From an uncultured Clostridia bacterium (GTDB lineage: Bacteria > Bacillota > Clostridia > TANB77 > CAG-508): 42,431 nt of DNA. The stretch covers positions 1 to 42,431 of the forward strand of contig CAJFLB010000012.1 of assembly GCA_904387305.1 (NCBI GenBank), read 5' to 3'. Positions within the stretch are counted from its first letter, which is position 1. Each line of letters starts with the position of its first letter. The notes below the pieces were generated by a model, which had not been told where the DNA came from, ran no database searches, and saw only the letters and a program-made list of their open reading frames with translations. The position numbers and the translations under genes are program-made. Shown in pieces: positions 26,701 to 35,043 of this stretch.

Positions 26701-29700
26701 TATTGATATTAATGCAAAAGTAGAAATCCAAGAACTACAAATGGAATTAGGAAATCAAAAAACAAATTATGAAGAATTTAAATATGTATCAAATGCTAGA
26801 ATGAATATCAACTTGGTCGATTTAAAAGATGAAATTGCAACAAATGATTATTATGTGAGAATCTATAAAAATAATGAACAAATAGAAGAAATCCGCTATG
26901 AAGAAATTGGAGAAGAAAACAAAATTGAAAATGTGAAAAAAGATTATAACATAGAATCAAATGCAACATATACATTAGAACTATTAGTAAAAATACGAGA
27001 TAGATATTATACTTTAGATAGCGAAGAGTTTGAAACAGGAGAAGGAAAAGAAATTAAAGGAATTTCTAGTTTAAATGATTTCTTAAGAATACAACCATAT
27101 GGAGAATATATTGTTCTAGAAGATTTGGATTTTTCAGGAGCAAGTGGTTATACCTATCGATTTGGAAGCAATTCTATGAGATTTGAAGGAAAAATCGATT
27201 TTAATGGAAAAACTATTACAAGAGATTTTTCAACAACAATATCACTTTTTGATACTGTAGAGGAAAATGCTGTATTAGAAAATGTAGTTATTAATGTTAA
27301 AATAAATAATGAGATAGAAAAAACTTCATATCATGCTTTTGTAACAAATAATTATGGAACCATTAGAAATATCCAAGTTAATGTTATAGAATTTACACCA
27401 GTTCCTAATAAATATATAGCTTTAATTAATTACAATAATATGGCGACAGGTGTCATAGAAAATTTTGTTATCCATTTAGAAGTTCCTGTATATATACAAA
27501 CCAATATGGGAATGGTAAGTATTTCAAATAGAGGAATAATACAAAATGGATATATATATGGAGAAAACTTAAAAGCAGTATTTGCAAATAGTCAATATAT
27601 AGCAGGAGTTGTATCTAATAATATAAATGGAGGAAAAGTCAGAAATGTATATAATTTAACAAATATTGATTATGATGCTGAAGATAATACAAGTGCTCAT
27701 GTAGGAGCCAATATCGTATATGGGAATGATGCTAATGCAAGTGTAGAAAATGTATATTCTGTAGGGATAGGAGAAAATGTGAATCAATTTACTTCAGGAC
27801 CCAATGTATGGACTGGTGGTAGTAGTAGAGTCAATAATTCCTATTATTTTGCAGATGAAATATTTACAGGAGGACAGGATACAAAAGGAAATAAACTATC
27901 TTTATGGGATACAAGTTTCCAAAATCAAATCTTAAATGGAGATGGGCAATTTGAAGTAGATGAATTGGTAAGTAGAGGATATTATCCACAAGTAAAAATG
28001 TCAGAAAAAATGCCAAGACAAGAATATATAGAACTACCAGAAGTAGAAGATGCAGATTTGCCAGATATTTTGTCAACAGAAGTGATAGAACAAGGCTCAC
28101 AGACAGTAAAAGTAAAATTTAGTGTAAATAACCCATCAGCAGAACAAATAGATAACATAGAAATAGAAAACTTAACAACGACGATTTTGTCACAAGAATA
28201 TGCAGATGGAAAAAGCACAGTGATTGCAGAATTAACCAATCCAATTGTTTGTGTATCACAATATGATGTACTAAGGATTCGAACAAAAGGTGCATTAAAT
28301 ACAACTTATACCAGAGAATATGAAGAAGGAGAAAGAAAAATCAATGTAGATTTATATCGAGAAATTTGGAGTATACAAGATTGGAAAAATATTAAAAATT
28401 CGACACAAGAAAATTATATGCTTATGACAGATTTAGATCTTATTAATGAAGGAAATAGTATAAATCTTAATAGAGTCGATGGAATTATTAATGGAAACAA
28501 TCATAAAATAGCAAACATAAAGTTGAAAAATTCAAACCTAATAAGCAGTTTATATGGAGAACTTAGAGATTTAGAAATAGTCAATTTTGAGCAAACCAAT
28601 ATTGCAAGTGGAGGACTAATTGGTAATTCATTAAACGGTTCCATAATTGATAATGTGCATATGTCAAATGTCCATATCAAGATGACAGGTAGCGGATATT
28701 GTGGAGGAATTTCTAGTGTCGGAAATAATAATACAATATCGAATAGTTCTATAACTAATCTAAACATAACCCGAGAAGGAGAGCAAATCGTGGATACATC
28801 ACATGTAGGAGGAATCATAGGATATAGTAGTTCTAGTACAAATGTGATGAATTGTTATGTTAGAAACTTAAATATTACCAATAAAAAGGCAGTACAAGCA
28901 ACAACAGGAGGATTGATGGGACAAATGTGGGGAGCTGGAACTATAGAAAATTGTTATGCAGAAGGAAAGATTATATCAGATGTACCTAATACAGGTGGTA
29001 TTATAGGATATGCAGATGTACAAACAATAGAAAACTGTTATGCAAAAGTAAATATCATGACTAGTAATACAATCGTAGGAGGTATCATAGGAAGTTATAA
29101 TAATACAAGTTCAATATATGATTATAATGTTAAAAATAATTTAAGTATAGGAAATCTATATACGACAGAAGATGAAGATACATTAGACAGAATAGTTGGA
29201 AATAAAAATAATTTTGAAACAGAAAATTACGCATATGAAAATCAACTCATCAATGGATATGTCACTAGAGAGCCATTAGGAGCTACATTGTTAAATAGAG
29301 ACCAAGTATTACAATTCAATTTAGGAGAAGCCTATGCATATGAAATAGATATCAGTAAAGGCATATTACCAAAACTATATAATACAGATGGAACAGAACT
29401 ATTAAAAAATCAAACAGATATCTTTTTAGAAGATAATGTAGATTTAAGTATTGAACAAGTAGAAGCAGAAAAACCAAATACAACAGAAGCAGAAATAACT
29501 ATTTTAATCAATAATCCACAAGAAGTAGAAATAACAGAAATCGAAATAGAAGATATGACAACTAGCATAACTAGAAATGTAATCCAAAATGGCGAATCTA
29601 GTATTACAGTGAGAGCAACGCCAAATCGATATTATGATAGTTATAAAATCACAAACATAAAATATAAAATAGGAGAAGAAGAGAAAGAAAAAGCAGTAGA

Positions 29701-32700
29701 AGCAAAAGTAGATATACAATTTTATAAAGAAATCTATAGTTATGAAGATTGGCAAACCATAGAAGAAGGAACCTATCAAAATTATCGATTAATGGCAGAT
29801 ATTGATTTTAGCGGAAAAAGTGATATGAAACATAATATAACTGTGAATCGATTAGAAGCAGAAAATCACACTTATACATTAAAAAATATTGAATTAACAT
29901 TTCAACAAGTAAATACAGGATTGATAAGCGAAGTAAGAAATAGTATAAAAAACATAAAATTTGAAAATATTACGTTAACAAATACAGTGAATTTAGGAAA
30001 CTATTTTGGTGTCATAGCTGTAAACAATGGAAATATTGAAAACTTAAGATTTAGCCATATAACCATAAAAGCTCCAAAAGTAAACTATGTAGGTATGATA
30101 GGAGGTTATCAAGGAAAAGGTGTAAAATATATAGAATTGCAAGATATCTATATTGAAGCAAATACGCGTGTAGGTGGACTCATCGGAAGCTTAGGACTTA
30201 CTATTAGTACAGATAGTATCATCTCTGACATAACAGGAGATAATGTAAAAATTATAGGAAAAGATTATACAGGAGGAATTCTGGGATATATGCATACAAG
30301 TAGAGTACAGGTCCAAAATACCCGATTGAAAAATTCAAATATAACTGGAAATAACTATGTCGGAGGCATTGTGGGTGTTGGTAGAGGAGAGTATTTAACT
30401 TCAAATAATAACCAAATAACAGGAAATAGTTATGTAGGAGGAATTTTTGGAAACGTGGTATATGAGTCTCGTTACTTAGAAACCAATTCTTGTAACATTA
30501 CGGCAACAGGTAGTTATATAGGAGGAATATCTGGTCAAGGTGCATCTATATTATACTATGTTAATGTAATAAATACAGAAATAGAAAGTACCTCTGTCAA
30601 TGCACAAAATGTTGGAGGTATAGCTGGAAGTCCAGCTGGATATGAAATAGCCTATTTCCAAGTAAAAGATACAAATATTATAAGCAAAGGAACCAATGTT
30701 GGTGGTGTTTTAGGATATACATTTAATTCTAATACGACACATATCGGATATATTCAAAATGTAACAGTTGAAGGTGCAGAAAATGTAGGAGGAGTAGTAG
30801 GAAAATCCTCATATAGAGTTATGAGAGATATGTATGTCAATGCAACTGTTAAAGCTACTTCAAGTAATGCAGGAGGAGTAGTAGGATATATAGAAAATAA
30901 AGATACAACTGCTGTTAATTATACAACATATATAACTTATTCTATGGTAGTAGATACGACAGTAGAAGCCCCTACAAATGCAGGAGGACTTGTAGGAAAT
31001 ATGGATACCGAATTATATAAAAACATTGACTTGATATATAATAATTATGTGGATGCAGACATTGTATCAAGTGACAATTATACAAGTTCTTTATTAATAG
31101 GAGGAATGGCAACAGAAAATCCATATGTAAAAAATTCTTATGTCTATCGATATAGTAAGATAAATGATCAATATGTATATGAAACAGATGATGTTATAGA
31201 GGAAAGCCAATATTTAGAAAGAGAGGATTTAGAAAAACAATCTACCTATACGGGAAGTATAAAATTAGGAACAACCATTTTCTCATACAATTCATTATCA
31301 GAAGGAAAATATCCCCAAATAGTAGATACTCAATTATATAAACCAGAATTACAAGAAGGTGTAGACTTGCCAGTTGATCCAAGTGATTTATCAACCAATA
31401 TGGAATTCACGAGTCTTGAACCAGAAGAAAATGGAGAAGAACAAGCAAATGCACAAGAAGATGCAAACACGCAAAATGGAACAGATTTGGAAAGTATAGA
31501 AGGACAAAATTCAGAAACACAAAATAACGAACTACCAGAAATAACTGCATATCCAATATCTGTATCAGAAATTAATATAGACTTTAGCCATATACCAGAA
31601 AGCACATATTTTACTTACTATGTAAATGGAGAAGAAAAAGGAAGAAGTTTAATAGAAAGAAGAACATATACATTTGCATATAACTTCCAAGATAGGATAG
31701 AAATTCGATTAGAAAAAATGGGAGAAGAAACAAAGACAATCACAATAACACCAGAAGACCTTCAAAACAAAATCAGTATGACAAATGGAACATATGCATA
31801 TTTGCAAGGAAATACACTATATATAGGAAATGAGGCACAAGAAGGAGAATATGTACATCTATATGAAGGAAAAGCATTAAACAAAGGAGGAACTATATAC
31901 AATATAGAAACAAGAACAGAAGAAGAGATAGCACAAAGAGAAATAGCAGAAGGAGAAATGACTGAAGGACAAGAGACAGAAAATGTACAAGCAGGATTTG
32001 AAACAAAACTAGAAGACGAAACAAAACCAAGAAAAACCTATGACTATCAAGGAAATGCAATCAATGTATATGGAACATACAGTACAATAAATGGAAATGT
32101 AAAAGCACAAATCTACACAGTAAAAAACGGAAGATTATCTGCAATATCAAACAAAGTAGATATGAAAATAGGAGAAGAAGTAGTAGATAGCTATAATGAA
32201 AAAGACTATCAGACAATATTAGGAACAGATGGAATCATATATGACTTAAAAGAAAAGCTAAACTATCCAGAAAACTTTGAAAATAAAAATATAGAGCAAA
32301 TAGAAGTAGATACCAATAATCCAATGGTAATGGTATATTATACAAATGGAAAAGTAGTTGTATTTCATTATGTAACAGGAGAAGAAATCTATAACAATAA
32401 CGTAAAAGAAGACATATCATTATTTGCATATATCAAAGAAAGCTTTACAAATCCAAAGTTACTATATGAAAACACAGAGAAAGAATATGAACAAGGACAA
32501 GAACTAATCGAAAAATTAGAAGAAACACCAATAAGCCTTGCCATTACAATGAATCAGTCAGAAAATACACAAGGAAACAATGAGCAAAAAGATAATCAGC
32601 AAGAAAACACACTAGAAAGCACAACAATAGAAAACACAGCAGAAAATATACAAAACAATGTAACAAATGGAGAAAATAGTGGAAGCAATATGATAGGAAC

Positions 32701-33040
32701 ATCAAACAAAAATAAAAACTATATATCTGTATATAATCCAGAAACGAAGAATTATGACATTTATGAAGAAGAAGCATTAATAGAAAGCAACGAAGAAGAA
32801 CCAGAAACAGAAAATGCAAAAATACAAGCAAATGGATTAGAAGAGTTCTATAATACAAATATCACCAAAGGAGAAAAAATACAAAATATAAATGGATTTA
32901 TGATTGTTACAATTAGCATCATGGCGATATTGATTATATTGCTTATCTTGAGAAAAAATATGAGAAACAATATGAAAGCAAATGTAAGAAAAAATGTGAG
33001 GATTAATGTAAAAAACAATAAGAAAAATGAAAATAAATAA
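23735..33040 (+). CDS. Giant surface protein anchored at both ends, Fn3-like and GLUG/beta-helix modules (3101 aa)
   Basis: A Lys/Arg-rich cytoplasmic N terminus (1-34) leads to a membrane helix (36-58). Then come a membrane-proximal beta domain (to about 255), an acidic linker (262-315, with GETSEGETSEGETNE), several Fn3-like units, and a carbohydrate-binding-module-like domain (about 866-1025, opening GTGKNLIDVSSKVNW). Three beta-helix modules start near 1109, 1542 and 1999, each opening with a strand-DW/DF-x-x-I ... LMxDxDF-type segment. They are rich in GLUG-like turns such as VGGIIGYS, YVGGIVGVG and NVGGVVGKS. Two related Ig-like spacers precede the second and third. A second beta region (about 2640-2900) and an Asn/Gln/Glu linker lead to a second membrane helix (3053-3072) and a basic tail of 29 residues. 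With both tails basic, both ends should lie inside, giving one huge extracellular loop. No signal peptidase or sortase site is seen. Confidence 0.78.
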   Translation: MRKIKKEARKNSIKKQIKTRKIFNFKQIKIKNFPRFILVAIILLLIILIGLYYLFLYYKPETIIPYAGYAIEPKMMEENLKSGNKEEIEKTIDLVKVEDQDILFKRLNGYYIGGKEKQRIDIQYPIYINENQAILNLSEDTKLITVNYEEVEGYPEFTITGGIMYNGSDLTRADGNEYLFLKNAEEIYTNVKEMTIKTTYNTYTIPINSNIHFAEEEIRYYELKDGYLEYKEIEDVDVNSEITINEEVMKYEEFLKRLQIIEEPEENNTENVEETETNETEKQEAEETPPTEEPDGETSEGETSEGETNEPVEGEWVKPTISCTDFEGEVYTAKTTLTINDPSGVTTGIMFEMEREGKLYRRLQVTSGGRIEIGGLSPDTEFVVRGIYTYTTEEGEEIEEQFYEGGFRTKGIETLGTIKLQFENGEIYPNKIELQKLKLENEITEEVMRGISRIEIEIDGITYKLKSSEISELRQGKEITYQSSENVESNKQINYTFTIYDKYGNELKVENREGKTRTSKERPSVRITLEEQDITVVTMNIKLTNNDHVTLNNYKYQITASNGDVVQENALKESDRELEIRDLNPNDYYTIKIYADFDLEDNKGEQKEQVIGETTFTTLPLSSLGYLVLNSETQELAQNKVTMGIGIDEDRTDKRLIEIIETIQIRFIPQIEEDGEKTQDKNKEIREQILTQEQIEQLKQGETLSLEFNRLESNTKYKIEIIASIKQGEIEEKVECTYTLQEITTLKMPTEVQIRNQFVTGNMIDFDVRIEDVDGASLTNTVRIEVRNEENELIELEEMGTNEEYVRKTYNDLEENKTYTILFYAPQYNEGSDDSTYQADYLIKEIKIITESGISGDIGLETLERKGTGKNLIDVSSKVNWYESCFNTSYPYGLQYDETTKILTIGETSSHQRFNYYDLSEYIGQEVTISFKARTADNTSIQIIEKSNDNFQDITNYSAYYTINDLTTDWKEYSYTVTLSKTGYIGFGVIDINAKVEIQELQMELGNQKTNYEEFKYVSNARMNINLVDLKDEIATNDYYVRIYKNNEQIEEIRYEEIGEENKIENVKKDYNIESNATYTLELLVKIRDRYYTLDSEEFETGEGKEIKGISSLNDFLRIQPYGEYIVLEDLDFSGASGYTYRFGSNSMRFEGKIDFNGKTITRDFSTTISLFDTVEENAVLENVVINVKINNEIEKTSYHAFVTNNYGTIRNIQVNVIEFTPVPNKYIALINYNNMATGVIENFVIHLEVPVYIQTNMGMVSISNRGIIQNGYIYGENLKAVFANSQYIAGVVSNNINGGKVRNVYNLTNIDYDAEDNTSAHVGANIVYGNDANASVENVYSVGIGENVNQFTSGPNVWTGGSSRVNNSYYFADEIFTGGQDTKGNKLSLWDTSFQNQILNGDGQFEVDELVSRGYYPQVKMSEKMPRQEYIELPEVEDADLPDILSTEVIEQGSQTVKVKFSVNNPSAEQIDNIEIENLTTTILSQEYADGKSTVIAELTNPIVCVSQYDVLRIRTKGALNTTYTREYEEGERKINVDLYREIWSIQDWKNIKNSTQENYMLMTDLDLINEGNSINLNRVDGIINGNNHKIANIKLKNSNLISSLYGELRDLEIVNFEQTNIASGGLIGNSLNGSIIDNVHMSNVHIKMTGSGYCGGISSVGNNNTISNSSITNLNITREGEQIVDTSHVGGIIGYSSSSTNVMNCYVRNLNITNKKAVQATTGGLMGQMWGAGTIENCYAEGKIISDVPNTGGIIGYADVQTIENCYAKVNIMTSNTIVGGIIGSYNNTSSIYDYNVKNNLSIGNLYTTEDEDTLDRIVGNKNNFETENYAYENQLINGYVTREPLGATLLNRDQVLQFNLGEAYAYEIDISKGILPKLYNTDGTELLKNQTDIFLEDNVDLSIEQVEAEKPNTTEAEITILINNPQEVEITEIEIEDMTTSITRNVIQNGESSITVRATPNRYYDSYKITNIKYKIGEEEKEKAVEAKVDIQFYKEIYSYEDWQTIEEGTYQNYRLMADIDFSGKSDMKHNITVNRLEAENHTYTLKNIELTFQQVNTGLISEVRNSIKNIKFENITLTNTVNLGNYFGVIAVNNGNIENLRFSHITIKAPKVNYVGMIGGYQGKGVKYIELQDIYIEANTRVGGLIGSLGLTISTDSIISDITGDNVKIIGKDYTGGILGYMHTSRVQVQNTRLKNSNITGNNYVGGIVGVGRGEYLTSNNNQITGNSYVGGIFGNVVYESRYLETNSCNITATGSYIGGISGQGASILYYVNVINTEIESTSVNAQNVGGIAGSPAGYEIAYFQVKDTNIISKGTNVGGVLGYTFNSNTTHIGYIQNVTVEGAENVGGVVGKSSYRVMRDMYVNATVKATSSNAGGVVGYIENKDTTAVNYTTYITYSMVVDTTVEAPTNAGGLVGNMDTELYKNIDLIYNNYVDADIVSSDNYTSSLLIGGMATENPYVKNSYVYRYSKINDQYVYETDDVIEESQYLEREDLEKQSTYTGSIKLGTTIFSYNSLSEGKYPQIVDTQLYKPELQEGVDLPVDPSDLSTNMEFTSLEPEENGEEQANAQEDANTQNGTDLESIEGQNSETQNNELPEITAYPISVSEINIDFSHIPESTYFTYYVNGEEKGRSLIERRTYTFAYNFQDRIEIRLEKMGEETKTITITPEDLQNKISMTNGTYAYLQGNTLYIGNEAQEGEYVHLYEGKALNKGGTIYNIETRTEEEIAQREIAEGEMTEGQETENVQAGFETKLEDETKPRKTYDYQGNAINVYGTYSTINGNVKAQIYTVKNGRLSAISNKVDMKIGEEVVDSYNEKDYQTILGTDGIIYDLKEKLNYPENFENKNIEQIEVDTNNPMVMVYYTNGKVVVFHYVTGEEIYNNNVKEDISLFAYIKESFTNPKLLYENTEKEYEQGQELIEKLEETPISLAITMNQSENTQGNNEQKDNQQENTLESTTIENTAENIQNNVTNGENSGSNMIGTSNKNKNYISVYNPETKNYDIYEEEALIESNEEEPETENAKIQANGLEEFYNTNITKGEKIQNINGFMIVTISIMAILIILLILRKNMRNNMKANVRKNVRINVKNNKKNENK
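24620..24664 (+). repeat. Three 15-bp coding repeats (GETSE/GETNE)
   Basis: Three imperfect 15-base units encode GETSE, GETSE and GETNE in the acidic linker of the 3101-aa protein. Such repeats can change in copy number and so vary linker length between strains. Confidence 0.8.
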
Positions 33041-33074
33041 AGGCAAATATATTTCTATTGTTTTGGAACATTGT

Positions 33075-33181
33075 AACTATTCAGTGCTATAAAATTTTAA
33101 AATAATGAGTTCTTGAAGATTTATGAAAAATAATTCTTCAAGAACTCATTTAATATTAAATATCCTTACCACTAAATAGTT
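33075..33181. mobile_element. MITE-like inverted-repeat element
   Basis: The left end AACTATTCAGTG (33075-33086) and the reverse complement of the right end CACTAAATAGTT (33170-33181), AACTATTTAGTG, match at 11 of 12 positions. Inside is a perfect 16-bp palindrome with a 15-base loop (33104-33119 and 33135-33150). The element sits within a repeated sequence whose other copy lacks it, which supports insertion. TTGT flanks both sides if the shared T is counted, but a target duplication is not clear. No coding capacity. The hairpin could alternatively be a two-way terminator for the giant gene. Confidence 0.45.
33104..33150. terminator. 16-bp perfect hairpin after the giant gene
   Basis: AATGAGTTCTTGAAGA and TCTTCAAGAACTCATT pair perfectly, 63 bases after the stop of the 3101-aa gene. 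The following T run is short (ATTTAAT), so termination would be weak; the stem may instead belong to the MITE-like element. Confidence 0.45.
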
Positions 33182-33215
33182 GTTACGGAATATGATAATT
33201 ATTTATTTAATAAGA

Positions 33216-33244
33216 TTGATTTTTAAAACAAACTATAGTAGAAT
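33216..33244 (+). promoter_or_regulatory. Possible promoter inside the repeated block
   Basis: TTGATT, 17 bases and TAGAAT lie in the 68-base block repeated at 36770-36837. It could serve the gene at 33304 here and ispD in the other copy. The match is only fair. Confidence 0.28.
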
Positions 33245-33303
33245 AAAAACAGAAAGAAGAGATAAAAATTATATTTGAACCTTAAGAAAGGGAGGATATA
33301 AAA

Positions 33304-34983
33304 ATGAGCAAAAAAGGAATAGGAATAGGAATAGGCGAAAGTGATTTCAAAGGTCTAAGAGTAAGAAATAATTATTATATAGACAAAACAATGTATATAA
33401 AAAATATAATAGATAACCAAAGTAGAGTAATACTTGTAACAAGACCCCGTAGATTTGGAAAAACATTAAATATGAGTATGCTAAAATATTATTTTGATTG
33501 TACAAAAACAGATAATACAGAATTATTTACAGGGTTAAAAATCATGGAACAAGAGGAAAAATACACATCGAAATTAGGTGCTTATCCAGTTATTTATGTA
33601 ACATTAAAAGATGTGCAAGATAGAAGCTATGAAAGTATGTTGTTAGATATGAAAACAGCAATGCTCAATATGTACAAAGAACACATGTATTTATTGAAAA
33701 GTGATAAAATATATGAATTTGAAAAAGAAAAGATAATGGATATTTTATATGCAAGAGAAGATGAAAACGTATTAAAAAACAGTGTGAGAGATTTGAGTGA
33801 GTATTTAAGTCGATATCATAATAAACCAGTTATATTACTATTAGATGAATATGATGTACCATTACAAAATGCCTATATAGAAGGATATTATGATGAAGCA
33901 GTAAAATTCTTTAAAACCTTTTACGGAGTAACATTTAAAGATAATCCATACTTAGAAAAAACAGTTATCACAGGAGTGAGCAGAGTAGCAAAAGAAAGTA
34001 TCTTCAGTGGGGCAAATAATTTTAAAGTATTTACTGTATTAGATGATGAATTTGCAGACGATTTTGGAATTACAGAAAAAGAAATGGATAAAGTCATAGA
34101 AGATTTTGAGATACAAGATAAAAAAGAAGAAATTAAGAGATGGTATGATGGATACAAAATAGGAGAAGTAGAAGGAATATATAACCCATGGAGTATATTA
34201 AATTATTTAACAGATAGAAAATTAATGCCATATTGGGTAAATACCAGTTCAAATGATTTAATAAAATTAATCTTGAAGAATTCAGAAACAGTAAAAGAAA
34301 AGATAGAAAGATTATTAAAAGATGAAGCAATAGAAGTAAAAATCAACTTAGAAACAGTGATTGTAGGAATAGAGGAGAATGAAGATAATATCTGGGGATT
34401 GATGCTAGGAACAGGATATTTAAAAGTAGTAGAAACCGTAGATATAACAGAAGGAATTTATAAAGTAAAATTACCAAATTATGAAATCAAATTTTTATTC
34501 CAACAAATCATAGATGATTGGTTTCGAAATAAAGTAATAGGAAATGATTTAAAAAGTATCTTAAAAGATCTAGTAACATTAAATATGAAAGAATATGAAA
34601 AAAAATTTGATATATTAGTAAGGGAAATGTTTAGTTATATGGATGTAGGAGAAACCACAGCGGAGAACTTTTATCATGCGTTTGTATTAGGAATGTTGGT
34701 AGGATTAAAAGATAGTTACTATGTGAACTCCAATAGAGAATCTGGAATGGGAAGATATGATATCATGTTAGAACCAAAAGATAAAAATGGAAATAGTTTT
34801 ATCATGGAATTTAAAGTATTGGAGAATAAAGAAGAAAAAACAATAGAAGAAACCATAGAAAATGCAAAAAGGCAGATAGAAGAAAAAGGATATGAACAAA
34901 ATTTAAAGGAAAGAGGTTTCAAAAATATAACAAAAATGGTATATGCTTTTAAAGGGAAAGAAGTAAAAATGGAAGTATATTAA
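33304..34983 (+). CDS. AAA-ATPase-like / PD-(D/E)XK nuclease-domain protein
   Basis: A 559-residue protein of the widespread AAA-ATPase-like (PF09820) plus C-terminal PD-(D/E)XK (PF08011) family. The N-terminal segment FKGLRVRNNYYIDKTMYI is diagnostic, followed by Walker A as RPRRFGKTLNMSML and Walker B as PVILLLDEYDVPL. WYDGYKIGEVEGIYNPWS marks the middle of the family. The C-terminal nuclease-like fold carries GRYDIMLEPKD and a FIMEFKV strand (the D...ExK pattern). These proteins are abundant in gut Bacillota and Bacteroidota, often in many copies; their role is not established and they behave as accessory, mobile or defence-like genes. GGGAGG precedes the ATG. The gene lies between the two direct repeats, consistent with later insertion. 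Confidence 0.88.
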   Translation: MSKKGIGIGIGESDFKGLRVRNNYYIDKTMYIKNIIDNQSRVILVTRPRRFGKTLNMSMLKYYFDCTKTDNTELFTGLKIMEQEEKYTSKLGAYPVIYVTLKDVQDRSYESMLLDMKTAMLNMYKEHMYLLKSDKIYEFEKEKIMDILYAREDENVLKNSVRDLSEYLSRYHNKPVILLLDEYDVPLQNAYIEGYYDEAVKFFKTFYGVTFKDNPYLEKTVITGVSRVAKESIFSGANNFKVFTVLDDEFADDFGITEKEMDKVIEDFEIQDKKEEIKRWYDGYKIGEVEGIYNPWSILNYLTDRKLMPYWVNTSSNDLIKLILKNSETVKEKIERLLKDEAIEVKINLETVIVGIEENEDNIWGLMLGTGYLKVVETVDITEGIYKVKLPNYEIKFLFQQIIDDWFRNKVIGNDLKSILKDLVTLNMKEYEKKFDILVREMFSYMDVGETTAENFYHAFVLGMLVGLKDSYYVNSNRESGMGRYDIMLEPKDKNGNSFIMEFKVLENKEEKTIEETIENAKRQIEEKGYEQNLKERGFKNITKMVYAFKGKEVKMEVY

Positions 34984-35007
34984 AAAAGGAATATGTGATA
35001 GTATAAT
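34980..35007 (+). promoter_or_regulatory. Candidate promoter of the AlbA_2 gene
   Basis: TTAAAA, 16 bases and a perfect TATAAT begin at the stop codon of the upstream gene and lie 36 bases before the ATG at 35044. The -10 is good; the -35 is weak. Confidence 0.4.
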
Positions 35008-35043
35008 TTCAAAATAACAACGAGAAAAAGGAGACAAACCTTT

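Larger units (their letters stand above)
33049..33269 (+). repeat. Interrupted second copy of the 44-aa peptide gene
   Basis: Bases 33049-33074 match 36739-36764, and 33202-33269 match 36770-36837, with the 68-base block identical and the offset constant at 3568. Between them the left copy holds 127 bases in place of 5. The two blocks come from the membrane-peptide gene at 36712, so this copy is a remnant without a start codon. Together with the intact copy it brackets the genes at 33304 and 35044. Apart from this, the 263-base gap holds only the inverted-repeat element and a possible promoter. Confidence 0.8.
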
